Shown one piece after another: positions 1 through 8,483 of a stretch of 19,092 nt of DNA. The stretch lies in NCBI GenBank assembly GCA_900771425.1, contig CAAGNV010000008.1:1-19092 (forward strand). Reading direction: 5' to 3'. The DNA comes from Bacteroidaceae bacterium. GTDB taxonomy: Bacteria; Bacteroidota; Bacteroidia; Bacteroidales; Bacteroidaceae. A program made the position numbers and the translations under genes. The notes beneath the pieces were generated by a model that made no database searches, had not been told where the DNA came from, and saw nothing but the letters and a program-made list of their open reading frames with translations. Position 1 is the stretch's first letter, and each line of letters begins with the position of its first letter.

Positions 1-47
1 GGCGCAAAATGTTCCAAATGTATGCCGTAACGCCCCCAAAAAGTCAT
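1..47 (-). CDS. Possible 5' end of a gene running off the left edge (uncertain)
   Basis: An ATG at 47 on the minus strand opens a frame (MTFWGRYGIHLEHFA) that stays open to the window edge, only 15 residues. The frame is also open upstream of the ATG for about 18 codons, so the start is not fixed. No family can be recognised from so little. It lies about 160 nt downstream of the APH-RapZ gene on the same strand and could be the next gene or a chance frame. Confidence 0.15.
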   Translation of the reverse strand, partial: MTFWGRYGIHLEHFA

Positions 48-206
48 TCGTTCGTTCCCGATCTTATACCTGTATTTATTTTGAATTGACCAAACTTTTA
101 GGCTGCGGATTTAAGGTAATATATTATATACTATTTTGTATCAAAAACCGGAATGATACACTTCTGATACAACAATCGTTTACGACATCCTACGCAAGTG
201 CCTTGT

Positions 207-1691
207 TCAGCCAAGAACTTGTGATATTTTTTGCTCGCGGTGACATAATTCAACACGCACGCCATACTTCTTGTGAAGATGCTCGGCTACATGCTGGGCG
301 CAATACACGCTTCGGTGCTGTCCGCCGGTACAGCCGAAAGAAATCATCAGATGGGTAAAGCCCCTGTCGATGAAGCGTTTGGTATGGAAATCAACAAGCG
401 GATAGACGCTCTCGAGGAACTGTAGGATTTCACCGTCACTTTCAAGGAAATCGATGACAGGTTGGTCAAGACCTGTCAGGCGTTTGTATTGTTCGTACCG
501 ACCAGGATTGTTCGTTCCTCGACAGTCGAACACATATCCGCCACCATTGCCGGAATTGTCCTCCGGAATACCTTTCTTGAACGAGAAGGATGTAACCTGA
601 ACAGTGAGAGTTGAACCATCGTCAGATGCCCCTACCCCTTTGGGAGTTGGCGTCGGTGGTACTGATGCCACCATCTTCTCCATCTTTGGCATGGTCTGTA
701 TCAAACTGTTGCACACGGTTTTAAGATATGGGTAAGCATCTACCACGCCCTTTTCCACAAGCGAACGAAGATTGTTCAGTCCTGCCGGAATGCTGGCAAC
801 GAAATGCGGTTTCTTCTCCCAAAGCCCACGGAAGCCGTATGCGCCAAGTACCTGAAGTGTACGGAAAAGCACAAAAAGCATCAGTCGAGGCATAAACTCT
901 GTCTTGGCCATAGGGCGATACGGTTGTAATGCCGCGAGGTAAACGTCAATGAGTTCCTGACGCAGTTCATCGGTATAGCCAGCCGAAGCCTGCCAAAGAA
1001 AACTTGCGACATCATAATAAATCGGTCCGCGACGACCGCCTTGATAATCGATATAGTAAGGACGACCTTCGTAGATCATCACGTTTCGTGCTTGGAAATC
1101 ACGATAGAGGAACGTGTCGGAATCTTCGGCAAGTATATCTTCGGCAAGGCGATAGAAGTCATGTTGCAGACAGACTTCATTAAACTCAATGCCAGTAAGT
1201 TTCACAAAGCAATACTTGAAATAATTGAGGTCGAACATAACACTCATAGCATCGAGCTCAGGTACTGGATAGCACTGGCTGAAGACATCATTGCCAGCAC
1301 CACGGAACTGTACGTTAGGAAGGTCGGAAACGACTGTTTTCAGCATTGACATTCCCTCTTCATCAATATTTCCTTCGGCGTCTTTATGGCTGTTTATGAA
1401 GTCCTTCAGAGTGGTTGTACCCAAGTTCTGTTGAAGGTAGCACGAGCGATCCTCGCTCAGTCCATAGACCTCGGGAACCGACAGACCTCTTTTCTTGAAA
1501 AGCAATGACATACGATAGAACGACTCGTTCTCATCGGGTGAAGTACTCGTAACTCCATAGACTGAAGAGCCATTGTCGGCAGTCATCTTGTAATAGCGAC
1601 GGCTACTTCCGCCTCCACCGAACAAGTGTTCCACTCGTGCCGGAGCCTGTCCGAATGTTTTAGTATAGAGTTCTATGATTTTCTGTTCCAT
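207..1691 (-). CDS. APH-fold kinase fused to RapZ C-terminal domain
   Basis: This 494-residue protein joins two domains. Residues about 1-335 have the aminoglycoside/choline-kinase fold: the catalytic-loop motif YRDFQARN (196-203, with D198 and N203) and the metal-binding IDYQGG (214-219). A Pro/Gly linker (about 340-362) leads to residues 364-494, which match the C-terminal half of RapZ/YvcJ: SFSFKKGIP, VFDCRGTNNP, LTGLDQPV and the signature GCTGGQHRSVY (453-463). The N-terminal P-loop ATPase half of RapZ is absent, replaced by the kinase. In E. coli the RapZ C-terminal domain binds RNA and senses glucosamine-6-phosphate. APH-fold relatives such as AmgK phosphorylate MurNAc/GlcNAc. A role in amino-sugar or cell-wall metabolism is therefore plausible, but that is inference; the substrate cannot be read from sequence. 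The ATG overlaps the permease gene by 19 bp, so the two are translationally coupled. It is not an evident antibiotic-resistance gene. Confidence 0.9.
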   Translation of the reverse strand: MEQKIIELYTKTFGQAPARVEHLFGGGGSSRRYYKMTADNGSSVYGVTSTSPDENESFYRMSLLFKKRGLSVPEVYGLSEDRSCYLQQNLGTTTLKDFINSHKDAEGNIDEEGMSMLKTVVSDLPNVQFRGAGNDVFSQCYPVPELDAMSVMFDLNYFKYCFVKLTGIEFNEVCLQHDFYRLAEDILAEDSDTFLYRDFQARNVMIYEGRPYYIDYQGGRRGPIYYDVASFLWQASAGYTDELRQELIDVYLAALQPYRPMAKTEFMPRLMLFVLFRTLQVLGAYGFRGLWEKKPHFVASIPAGLNNLRSLVEKGVVDAYPYLKTVCNSLIQTMPKMEKMVASVPPTPTPKGVGASDDGSTLTVQVTSFSFKKGIPEDNSGNGGGYVFDCRGTNNPGRYEQYKRLTGLDQPVIDFLESDGEILQFLESVYPLVDFHTKRFIDRGFTHLMISFGCTGGQHRSVYCAQHVAEHLHKKYGVRVELCHREQKISQVLG

Positions 1692-2866
1692 ATCGACTTG
1701 ACTTTCATGTAAACGGCAACTACGTTGATTGCCGAAACAATCAGCAGAATTCCTACACCTATTATTATAGTAAGCAACATCGACGGTGCCTCGAACTGAG
1801 GGAAGAAATTGGTCAGCATGCCGAGATATATGTTTCTGATGATGATGACTATGATGAGCGCAATGACAAACACAAGGACGTTCAGTCCCACAGTAAGCAT
1901 CTGATACGGCATCGACACGCGCCGAGGACTGTATCCGATGAGGAGCAAATTCTCCAATTTAGTATTGTTTTTCTCAACGAGCAAATATACGCTGAGCATA
2001 AGTACATAAAGCGCAAGTATGCTGATGACCAATCCGATAGCCATGACTACAGCCACAATCATACGAAGCATAAAGGTGGTTTTCGATGCATCGAGTTTGT
2101 CTTGGTCGGTTTCGTAATTATTGTCCTGCAGATACTGGGTGATGTGTTCGTCGGTAGGATTGTTTACCTCAAGAATGAGACGTGTAGGTGCCACACCTTT
2201 AGAGTTGGCATAATACTGATTTGCCCAAGTCATGAATGCTTGCGGAACCAATATGGTATTCAGTCGGTTACTGAAGCCAACAATCCGTCCTGTGTAATAG
2301 TCAGACTTGCCGTTGCCACGGATACGGATATTCACGCTGATTGCGCCCAGTATGCCTTCTGACAGTTTTGGCATGTTACGGCTTTGTGCATACCCAAAGT
2401 TGTAGAGGTCGAGATAGTTACGGGGCAATATTATCGGCAATTCCTTCGAACCTTGAACGAACTGCCAGTCCTCGGTTTGCACATCGACGAAGTCGTCTGG
2501 TACAGATTCAAAGAACATATCTGTTGACATGCTGGTGGTTGCATCGAGTTCGAATGCCGCTGTCACGTCAAATGCCGACGACGTAAACACGCCCATGCGC
2601 TCAACGAATTCCTGGCTCTCCATCGACTGAAGTTCGGGCAGTGAGAAGGCGGACGACTTACCTGTGATGGTTGTCAACGTACTTACTTTCTTGTTGACAA
2701 TAAGATAGTCAGCCTTCATAAAACTGTCTTCGCCCTCATATACAGCCTGGGTATCAGTATAGAACTGTATGCCTAACAATATGATTGTCATACCAACGAG
2801 ATTGGCAAGGAAGAAGCCTGCGAACTGAGGTATGCTTATATGTTGCCGTAGTAATTTCCAAATCAT
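1673..2866 (-). CDS. FtsX-like ABC transporter permease
   Basis: The 397-residue protein has the MacB/FtsX/LolE layout. One N-terminal membrane helix (about 17-35) is followed by a large extracytoplasmic domain (about 37-264) and three C-terminal helices (about 266-296, 321-345, 361-386). The cytoplasmic loop after the second helix contains ENLLLIGYSPRRV (305-317), typical of FtsX-family permeases, where it contacts the ATPase. The start codon overlaps the ATPase stop in an ATGA junction. The pair is therefore one ABC unit, probably a mechanotransmission or lipoprotein/efflux-type system, not a solute importer. The substrate is unknown. Alternative assignments such as LolE or MacB cannot be separated without alignment, and no MacB-type fused ATPase is present. 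Confidence 0.88.
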   Translation of the reverse strand: MIWKLLRQHISIPQFAGFFLANLVGMTIILLGIQFYTDTQAVYEGEDSFMKADYLIVNKKVSTLTTITGKSSAFSLPELQSMESQEFVERMGVFTSSAFDVTAAFELDATTSMSTDMFFESVPDDFVDVQTEDWQFVQGSKELPIILPRNYLDLYNFGYAQSRNMPKLSEGILGAISVNIRIRGNGKSDYYTGRIVGFSNRLNTILVPQAFMTWANQYYANSKGVAPTRLILEVNNPTDEHITQYLQDNNYETDQDKLDASKTTFMLRMIVAVVMAIGLVISILALYVLMLSVYLLVEKNNTKLENLLLIGYSPRRVSMPYQMLTVGLNVLVFVIALIIVIIIRNIYLGMLTNFFPQFEAPSMLLTIIIGVGILLIVSAINVVAVYMKVKSIWNRKS

Positions 2867-3507
2867 AGTTTCAACACTTTATCGTAGTCCAATTCAATAT
2901 GTTTACCAATGCTGGTCAAGATGACACCGGCGCCCTGGCGACGTGCCTCGGTCGTAAGTATCTCTCCCATTATCCGGCTATTGGTGTCGTCGAGGTGGCT
3001 TATTGGTTCGTCAACGAATACGAAGTCAAACGGCTGGCACATAGTCCGTATCATAGCCACGCGCTGCTGTTGTCCGAACGACATCCTGCCAATCTTAGCA
3101 TCTACCTTATCAGCAATGCCAAGCATTTCGAACCATCGTAGAATCTGTTCCTTCGGCTGAAATTCTGTTATCTTATTCTTTATCTCTACATTCTCCATCG
3201 CAGTGAGTTCAGGGAACAGGCGAAGTTCCTGCCAAAGTAATGCGAGCGACTGCTGACGAATTTTCACCCATCGGCTGACGCTGAAGTTCTTGACGTCTTC
3301 ATTGTCAAAGCATATCTGCCCCGAGTAGTCGTGACGATAACCAAAGATGTAACTGCAAAGCGAAGACTTGCCTGTGCCAGAATTGGCCTCGACAAGATAT
3401 AGTTTTTGTTTCTCGAAGGTTAAATCTTTGAGCCAGACATCGCTGTCAACGTCAGTTCGCTGTGCAAAGACTTCGGGAAGCGTATTTCTGAGTGTAATTG
3501 TTTCCAT
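2863..3507 (-). CDS. ABC transporter ATP-binding protein (LolD/FtsE-like)
   Basis: This 214-residue stand-alone ATPase belongs with the downstream permease. Visible motifs are Walker A (ANSGTGKSS, 41-49), the Q-loop glutamine in LLWQEL (Q93), a signature (MSFGQQQRVA, 142-151), Walker B with catalytic glutamate (FVFVDEP, E167) and the D-loop (HLDD, 171-174). Several positions deviate from consensus. The first Walker A glycine is alanine, LSGGQ is MSFGQ, and the residue expected to be the switch histidine reads TSIG near 198-201. It may still bind and hydrolyse ATP, since Lys47, Asp166 and Glu167 are present, but it is an atypical family member. It starts 18 nt downstream of the DUF4836 lipoprotein gene and overlaps the permease by 4 nt, so co-transcription is very likely. 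Confidence 0.88.
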   Translation of the reverse strand: METITLRNTLPEVFAQRTDVDSDVWLKDLTFEKQKLYLVEANSGTGKSSLCSYIFGYRHDYSGQICFDNEDVKNFSVSRWVKIRQQSLALLWQELRLFPELTAMENVEIKNKITEFQPKEQILRWFEMLGIADKVDAKIGRMSFGQQQRVAMIRTMCQPFDFVFVDEPISHLDDTNSRIMGEILTTEARRQGAGVILTSIGKHIELDYDKVLKL

Positions 3508-3525
3508 TGTTGATAATCGTATGTC

Positions 3526-4986
3526 TTAAAAATGAATTAAGCCATCTGTTACTTTCTTTAATATTTCCTTCAGCACATTGTCAACCACGTTCTGCGTCTG
3601 TACTCTCACGGTGACAACCATTTCGCCATCGACAGTCACGATGACTTTATTGAAAGGTGCCAACTGAAGTCCGGGATCGATGAGCGCAAACATTTTCTTG
3701 CCCACGATTTCATCTTTCAGCAGATTCGCCTTCTCGGGATAGTGTCCGAGCCAATAAGGGACTTCGCTCAAGTAGATGTCATCGTCGTGCACTGCAAAGT
3801 AAATGTTCTGCCCTTCTGCACTGATTTTAAACTGTTCGTCGTCGTAGCGACGGAATTCAATGCCGTATTCCCTTGCCGACTGCATCCAATAGTCAATATC
3901 CTTCGTAAAATCAGTATTACCGAGACGTGCGGTGAGTGTAATCTTACCATCTGAGTCAGCAATGACAAGAGCATCGCCGTCGATGGCGCGCACGATGTTG
4001 TCGAAGTCTATACCCATATTGAGTGCAAAAATCTTTTCCTTGAGTTGTGGTATTTTCTTGAGTTGAGCGAGTGCTTTATCTCCTTTCAGTCCCATAGACA
4101 ACCACATCTTGTTGCCTTCAGGAATGATGCCCAAGTAAGTGCCGTCAACTGGTTGAAATGCATCTGCCGCCTCGTCAATCAGTTTCTGAACCTTGTCATT
4201 GTTGCTGAGCAACTGCATCTTGAAGTCGGCTTCGCCCTTGAGGAACTCCAGCCCTGCTACCACCTGTACCTCTGAATACTTCACTCCGGCAGGCATCATA
4301 GGTTCAATCTGTTCAATGATTTCGGAAGGCATTGCCGCAAGATTAAAGTATGCATCAACGTCTTCACAATTGAGTTTACGAATCTTTTCACCGGCATCGG
4401 TTGCGGCAAACGATTCTTCGTAAGGCAACTGCATGAGCATAAGCATCATGTCTTCAAGAGAATTGGCAGAACCTGCCTTACGGTCTTCTATCTGGGCCAT
4501 TATCAACATGGCATCGTCATCAAACGCGACGTTGATTTCGTCCATTATTGTCGTCCACTGCAACCCGTCGTGCGACTTCACGGCAGAGCAGATATTTTGC
4601 TTTGCGAGTACGCCAAGGCACTCCTCAACCATTGAGTCGTCACCGACCTTGATAGTCAGGCCAACGCAATGATTCGGTGTCTGAAACAGATATACCGGCG
4701 CAGAAAAGTCCAGTCCCGTAAGCGACGGGTCGTCTATCACTGCATCAAGTTGCTGCTTTGTCTTTTCGTTGAGGAACAGACCGACAGATTTTCTTGCAAA
4801 CGAGAGCAGAGGCGACTGTGCCAGGTTTGCCTTTTCGGCAACATTCTTCATATCGACCGACACCACGGCAGTAGCATCCTTAGGGATAACAGTAACATAA
4901 TCGGGCTGTTTTTCTGAGCATGAAGCCATTACGAGCGACAGCACCATAGCCAACGCCACAAACAATGTATTTAACCTTTTATTCAT
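3526..4986 (-). CDS. DUF4836-family lipoprotein
   Basis: The 486-residue product begins with a lipoprotein signal peptide: Lys/Arg, a hydrophobic stretch and lipobox VMASC with the acylated cysteine near residue 23. The segment after it (YVTVIPKDATAVVSVDMKN) is the hallmark start of DUF4836, a Bacteroidetes family of unknown function. The mature part is a mix of beta-rich and helical repeats ending in a conserved-looking tail. I chose the ATG at 4986. A GTG three codons upstream (4995) would add only MSN before it. Location is probably the periplasmic face of a membrane. It sits between a TPR gene and an ABC ATPase/permease pair, so it may be the extracytoplasmic partner of that transporter (inference). 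Its 5' leader contains a 22-bp tandem repeat. Confidence 0.85.
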   Translation of the reverse strand: MNKRLNTLFVALAMVLSLVMASCSEKQPDYVTVIPKDATAVVSVDMKNVAEKANLAQSPLLSFARKSVGLFLNEKTKQQLDAVIDDPSLTGLDFSAPVYLFQTPNHCVGLTIKVGDDSMVEECLGVLAKQNICSAVKSHDGLQWTTIMDEINVAFDDDAMLIMAQIEDRKAGSANSLEDMMLMLMQLPYEESFAATDAGEKIRKLNCEDVDAYFNLAAMPSEIIEQIEPMMPAGVKYSEVQVVAGLEFLKGEADFKMQLLSNNDKVQKLIDEAADAFQPVDGTYLGIIPEGNKMWLSMGLKGDKALAQLKKIPQLKEKIFALNMGIDFDNIVRAIDGDALVIADSDGKITLTARLGNTDFTKDIDYWMQSAREYGIEFRRYDDEQFKISAEGQNIYFAVHDDDIYLSEVPYWLGHYPEKANLLKDEIVGKKMFALIDPGLQLAPFNKVIVTVDGEMVVTVRVQTQNVVDNVLKEILKKVTDGLIHF

Positions 4987-5019
4987 ATTACTCACTAATT
5001 ATATGTTTATAATATTGCA

Positions 5020-5107
5020 TTTACGTACGGTCATGATTACGTTTACGTACGGTCATGATTGTGTTTACGTATGGACGTGATTGCCATCACGTGCGGTCAC
5101 GGCTTTC
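5020..5107. repeat. 22-bp tandem repeat, about 4 units, degenerate
   Basis: Units start at 5020, 5042, 5064 and 5086, an exact 22-bp period. The first two are identical over 19 bases (TTTACGTACGGTCATGATT), the third is diverged and the fourth matches about half its positions. The junction of units three and four forms a perfect 7-bp hairpin (ACGTGAT, loop TGCC, ATCACGT, 5075-5092). It fills the gap between the TPR stop and the DUF4836 gene, so it would be present in the shared transcript. Function unknown. Confidence 0.85.
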
Positions 5108-6608
5108 ATTTATTGCTATTATCAGCCGACTTACCATAGAGTTGTGTCAGCCGTTCGTAATAATCTTTCGGATCAATACCTATGAGGTCATTCTTCCACA
5201 ACGCATTCACCACATCAGGGGTATATTCACATGCCCGCTTAATCACTTCGCTGAATAACGGCACATTGCCTAATTGCAGGCCAATGTATGCTATATAGAC
5301 ATAAGTTTTCTTGTATTCAGGGTCACTCTTTTCTTTTGATGCCAAGAGCAGAAGTACCATTGCCGCACGGTAATAGGCTTTCTCCATCAATGTTCCGGCT
5401 GCGATCATGAGGTTCTGCACTTGTCGTCCTGACTTATTCGAGGCTTCGATATACTCTTCGACTGCATCTTCAATCTTGCCTTGCTCAAGCAATATGTTTG
5501 CTCGTTGCATCATGTAATCGACATCGTCAGGAAACGCACGAAGTACCACATTTATCAGCGACAATGCTTCTTTATAGAACCCACCCATGCAGAAGGAATC
5601 AGCAATAAAGCCACGGTTGTAGGCTTGTTCTTCCTTGTCCTTGCGAAGAGTATTGCAATACTCGCGGGCTTTGACCAGATAGTCATATCCTTCTTTGTTA
5701 CGTCCTAATTGAATGTAACACCTGCCGATAATCATCAGACAGCAATCGTCGCCCGTTTTGTCGTAGCATCGCAAGTAGTCGGCAAGTGCATTTTCATATT
5801 GCCGCCGGTCAAAATAGGTATGGGCACGAATCATCAGCGCCTGTGGGTCTTCGGGATTGACAGCAAGGGCATTCTCTGCCGAGTTTATTGCCTCATCAAT
5901 CATTCCCTGTAAATGTTGCAGCGATGCGAGGTATGTCCAGCCCTGATCCATATAGGGATTGGCATCAAGGCACTGCGAATAGATCTGGATTTCCAAGTCT
6001 GTCAGGTCGGCATCGTGACACAGATGGGCTATGTCCAAGTCGTTGTCGTCGCCGTCAAGCGGTGCAAATGTCTTCAAATACTCTTCGCCCCACTCCTGAA
6101 TGGACCGTACGACATGCTCGCTGGTACCTAAGTCAGTGAACGAGACCATGATGTGGAAGTAGGCATCCTTGTATCGGTCGAGTCCTTCCCGTTTGTCATT
6201 CATCTTTTCGCAGGCCTCTCGTTCCAGTTGAAGCCACTCGTGGAAATAGCGGGTTGCAGCAGCATCGTCGCCGTCAACGGCCGCAAGTTGTCCCTTGAAA
6301 TAATAAGCATCGTGGTCTGCCGCCCCATCGACCATCGGCAGCAGTTCCCTTGCCTCGTCGAAGCGATGGAGACTGATTAAGCCGTTGACTTTGAGCGACA
6401 CGAGATACTCGTCGTCAGGGTGAAGGCGAAGTCCTTCTTCGACTGTATCCATGAGGTCGTCCAGACGTTCGTTGTCGAGATAATAATCAGCGATGTCGAT
6501 GAATTCGTCGGAATCAAGATAGCACGGCGAACCCTCCTGCTTCGCCTTCTCATATCGGCGCAGCAGTTCTTTAAAATCCAATGAGTTATATAGTTCGTCG
6601 TTCGACAT
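5106..6608 (-). CDS. Tetratricopeptide-repeat protein
   Basis: A 500-residue soluble protein without signal peptide or membrane helix. TPR-like helical pairs run through most of it. Recognisable repeats include YLASLQHLQGMIDEAINSAE followed by ALAVNPEDPQALMIRAHTYF, and ANILLEQGKIEDAVEEYIEA. The N-terminal part (about 1-45) is acidic and not an obvious TPR. TPR proteins serve as scaffolds for protein complexes; no enzymatic domain is visible. The ATG at 6608 is the only good start. The gene lies 83 bp downstream of glnS, with no clear -7 box between, and ahead of the DUF4836/ABC genes. Homologues with defined function are not known to me, so the partner is unknown. Confidence 0.88.
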   Translation of the reverse strand: MSNDELYNSLDFKELLRRYEKAKQEGSPCYLDSDEFIDIADYYLDNERLDDLMDTVEEGLRLHPDDEYLVSLKVNGLISLHRFDEARELLPMVDGAADHDAYYFKGQLAAVDGDDAAATRYFHEWLQLEREACEKMNDKREGLDRYKDAYFHIMVSFTDLGTSEHVVRSIQEWGEEYLKTFAPLDGDDNDLDIAHLCHDADLTDLEIQIYSQCLDANPYMDQGWTYLASLQHLQGMIDEAINSAENALAVNPEDPQALMIRAHTYFDRRQYENALADYLRCYDKTGDDCCLMIIGRCYIQLGRNKEGYDYLVKAREYCNTLRKDKEEQAYNRGFIADSFCMGGFYKEALSLINVVLRAFPDDVDYMMQRANILLEQGKIEDAVEEYIEASNKSGRQVQNLMIAAGTLMEKAYYRAAMVLLLLASKEKSDPEYKKTYVYIAYIGLQLGNVPLFSEVIKRACEYTPDVVNALWKNDLIGIDPKDYYERLTQLYGKSADNSNK

Positions 6609-6650
6609 GATATAAGGGTTTTAATATTTTCTTAACTCTCCACACGCATC

Positions 6651-6692
6651 TCTAATCTCTCAACTCTAAGCTCTAATCTCTCAACTCTAAGC
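6651..6692. repeat. Perfect 21-bp tandem duplication
   Basis: Two identical 21-bp copies abut at 6651-6671 and 6672-6692, with a partial related segment further left (CTTAACTCTC near 6631). The unit is a pyrimidine-rich alternation of CTCTAA and CTCAAC steps. The second copy ends on the first base (6692) of the glnS stop triplet. Similar low-complexity CTCTAA/CTCAAC intergenic repeats are, from general knowledge, common in Bacteroidales; no function is evident. Confidence 0.85.
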
Positions 6693-8443
6693 TACTTATT
6701 CGCTTTTGCCCAACTGTCTTTAAGTCCGACCGTGCGGTTGAAGATGAGGTGTTCAGTGGTCGAGTCCTTATCTGGAGTATAGTATCCTATGCGCTGGAAC
6801 TGAATGTAGTCCAACGGTTTGAACTCTGCTCCGTACTTCTCAATGAATGCGTGAGTATTGATTTCGAGGCTGTCAGGGTTAAGGAACGGACGCATTGCCT
6901 CGATGCCACGCACGCCTTCGTGCTCGTCGGAGTACTTCTTTATCTCGTCGCGTGGATTCTCTACTTGCCACAGACGGTCGTAGTTGCGTACTTCTACAGG
7001 CAGACAGTGCTGTGTGCTCAGCCAGTGTATTGTGCCCTTGACCTTACGGTTAGCCTCTGGCATGCCGCTCTTTGTCAGAGGGTCGTATTCGCAGTATATC
7101 TCTTCGATATTGCCTTCAGCATCTTTCTTCAAGCCAGTACACTTAATGATGTAGGCATTCTTGAGGCGAACTTCGCGGTCAACAGAGAGGCGGAAGAACT
7201 TTTTAGGAGCGTCCTCCATGAAGTCGTCGCGCTCAATCCAGAGTTCACGGCTGAATTCGATGGTGTGGTGCTTTGAGTTCTCGTCCTCTGGGTTATCGAT
7301 TGCATCGAGTGTCTCGACTTGTCCCTCTGGGTAGTTGGTAATGATGAGTTTCACTGGGTTAAGCACTGCACTCAGACGTGTGGCACGTTTGTTGAGGTCC
7401 TCACGTACGGCCGACTCAAGCATTGCGTATTCGTTAAGTGCATCGTACTTGGTGTAACCAATCATCTTGACAAAGTTTCTGAGACTCTCAGGGCTGTAAC
7501 CACGACGGCGCATACCACAGATGGTAGGCATACGTGGGTCGTCCCAACCGCTTACTACGCCCTCTTGTGTGAGGATGAGCAGGTTGCGCTTTGACATGAG
7601 GGTATATGAGAGGTTCAGTTTGTTGAACTCTGTCTGACGCGGACGGTTGTCTTCGATATTCTCGGTTTCACCTCGGGAAGTCTTCAGCCAGTCAATGAAC
7701 AAGTCATAGAGTGGACGGTGAGGAACGAACTCAAGTGTACACAATGAGTGAGTTACGCCCTCGAAGAAGTCGCTCTGTCCATGTGCGAAGTCGTAGTTTG
7801 GATAGACATTCCACTTCGAACCTGTACGGTGGTGTGGCATCTTCTTCACGCGGTAGATGATAGGATCGCGGAAGTGCATGTTAGGGTTTGCCATGTCGAT
7901 CTTGGCACGGAGAACCATCGTACCTTCCTCAACGTCACCTGCCTGCATCTTCTGGAACAGTTCGAGGTTCTCGTCGATTGGGCGGTCGCGGTAAGGGCTG
8001 GCTGTACCAGGAACGGTTGGGGTACCCTTCTGTTCAGCAATCTGTTCCGATGTCTGTTCGTCGATGTATGCCTTGCCCTCCTTAATCAGTTCGATGGCGA
8101 AATCGTATAGTTGCTGGAAGTAATCGCTTGCGTAATAAACGTTTCCCCAGTGGAAGCCGAGCCACTTGATGTCTTCCATTATGGCATCGACATACTCCAC
8201 GTCTTCCTTTGCAGGGTTGGTATCGTCAAAACGAAGGTTACAAACACCGTTGTACTTCTCTGCCATGCCAAAGTCCATGCATATTGCCTTCGCATGACCG
8301 ATGTGGAGATAGCCGTTTGGCTCAGGCGGGAAACGTGTCTGAATGCGTCCTCCGTTCTTGCCTTCAGCGAGGTCGTTCTTGATTATCTCTTCTACGAAGC
8401 TGAGCGATTCGCTCTTTACTTCTTCCGTGTTGTTGATTTCCAT
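6692..8443 (-). CDS. glnS: Glutaminyl-tRNA synthetase
   Basis: This class I aminoacyl-tRNA synthetase charges tRNA-Gln with glutamine in the cytoplasm. From the chosen ATG (583 residues) it shows PPEPNGYLHIGHAK with the HIGH motif (47-50), RFDDTNP (71-77), the GlnRS-type THSLCTLEF with PHRPLYD (231-247) and the KMSKS equivalent MSKR (283-286). The beta-barrel anticodon-binding domains occupy the C-terminal half. Length fits GlnRS (E. coli about 554). A longer frame reaches 8554, but a -7 box at 8570-8563 places the transcript start near that point, so the ATG at 8443 before MEINNTEE is preferred. It is probably the first gene of the operon that continues to the APH-RapZ gene. A GluRS is unlikely because the GlnRS-specific THSLCTLEF block is present. 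Confidence 0.97.
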   Translation of the reverse strand: MEINNTEEVKSESLSFVEEIIKNDLAEGKNGGRIQTRFPPEPNGYLHIGHAKAICMDFGMAEKYNGVCNLRFDDTNPAKEDVEYVDAIMEDIKWLGFHWGNVYYASDYFQQLYDFAIELIKEGKAYIDEQTSEQIAEQKGTPTVPGTASPYRDRPIDENLELFQKMQAGDVEEGTMVLRAKIDMANPNMHFRDPIIYRVKKMPHHRTGSKWNVYPNYDFAHGQSDFFEGVTHSLCTLEFVPHRPLYDLFIDWLKTSRGETENIEDNRPRQTEFNKLNLSYTLMSKRNLLILTQEGVVSGWDDPRMPTICGMRRRGYSPESLRNFVKMIGYTKYDALNEYAMLESAVREDLNKRATRLSAVLNPVKLIITNYPEGQVETLDAIDNPEDENSKHHTIEFSRELWIERDDFMEDAPKKFFRLSVDREVRLKNAYIIKCTGLKKDAEGNIEEIYCEYDPLTKSGMPEANRKVKGTIHWLSTQHCLPVEVRNYDRLWQVENPRDEIKKYSDEHEGVRGIEAMRPFLNPDSLEINTHAFIEKYGAEFKPLDYIQFQRIGYYTPDKDSTTEHLIFNRTVGLKDSWAKANK

Positions 8444-8483
8444 AAGTTCGTATTTATTATCTTGATTTAACATCGATTTCTGG

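Noticed and set aside
137..171. Terminator after the APH-RapZ gene (TGTATCA/TGATACA)
   Set aside because: The stem is only 7 bp with competing partners and there is no T-run after it on the minus strand.
207..1691. Antibiotic-resistance aminoglycoside phosphotransferase
   Set aside because: The APH fold is shared by many small-molecule kinases. Fusion to a RapZ domain and the operon context point to metabolism, not resistance.
6749..7276. 175-codon plus-strand frame
   Set aside because: Antisense to glnS, with no domain.
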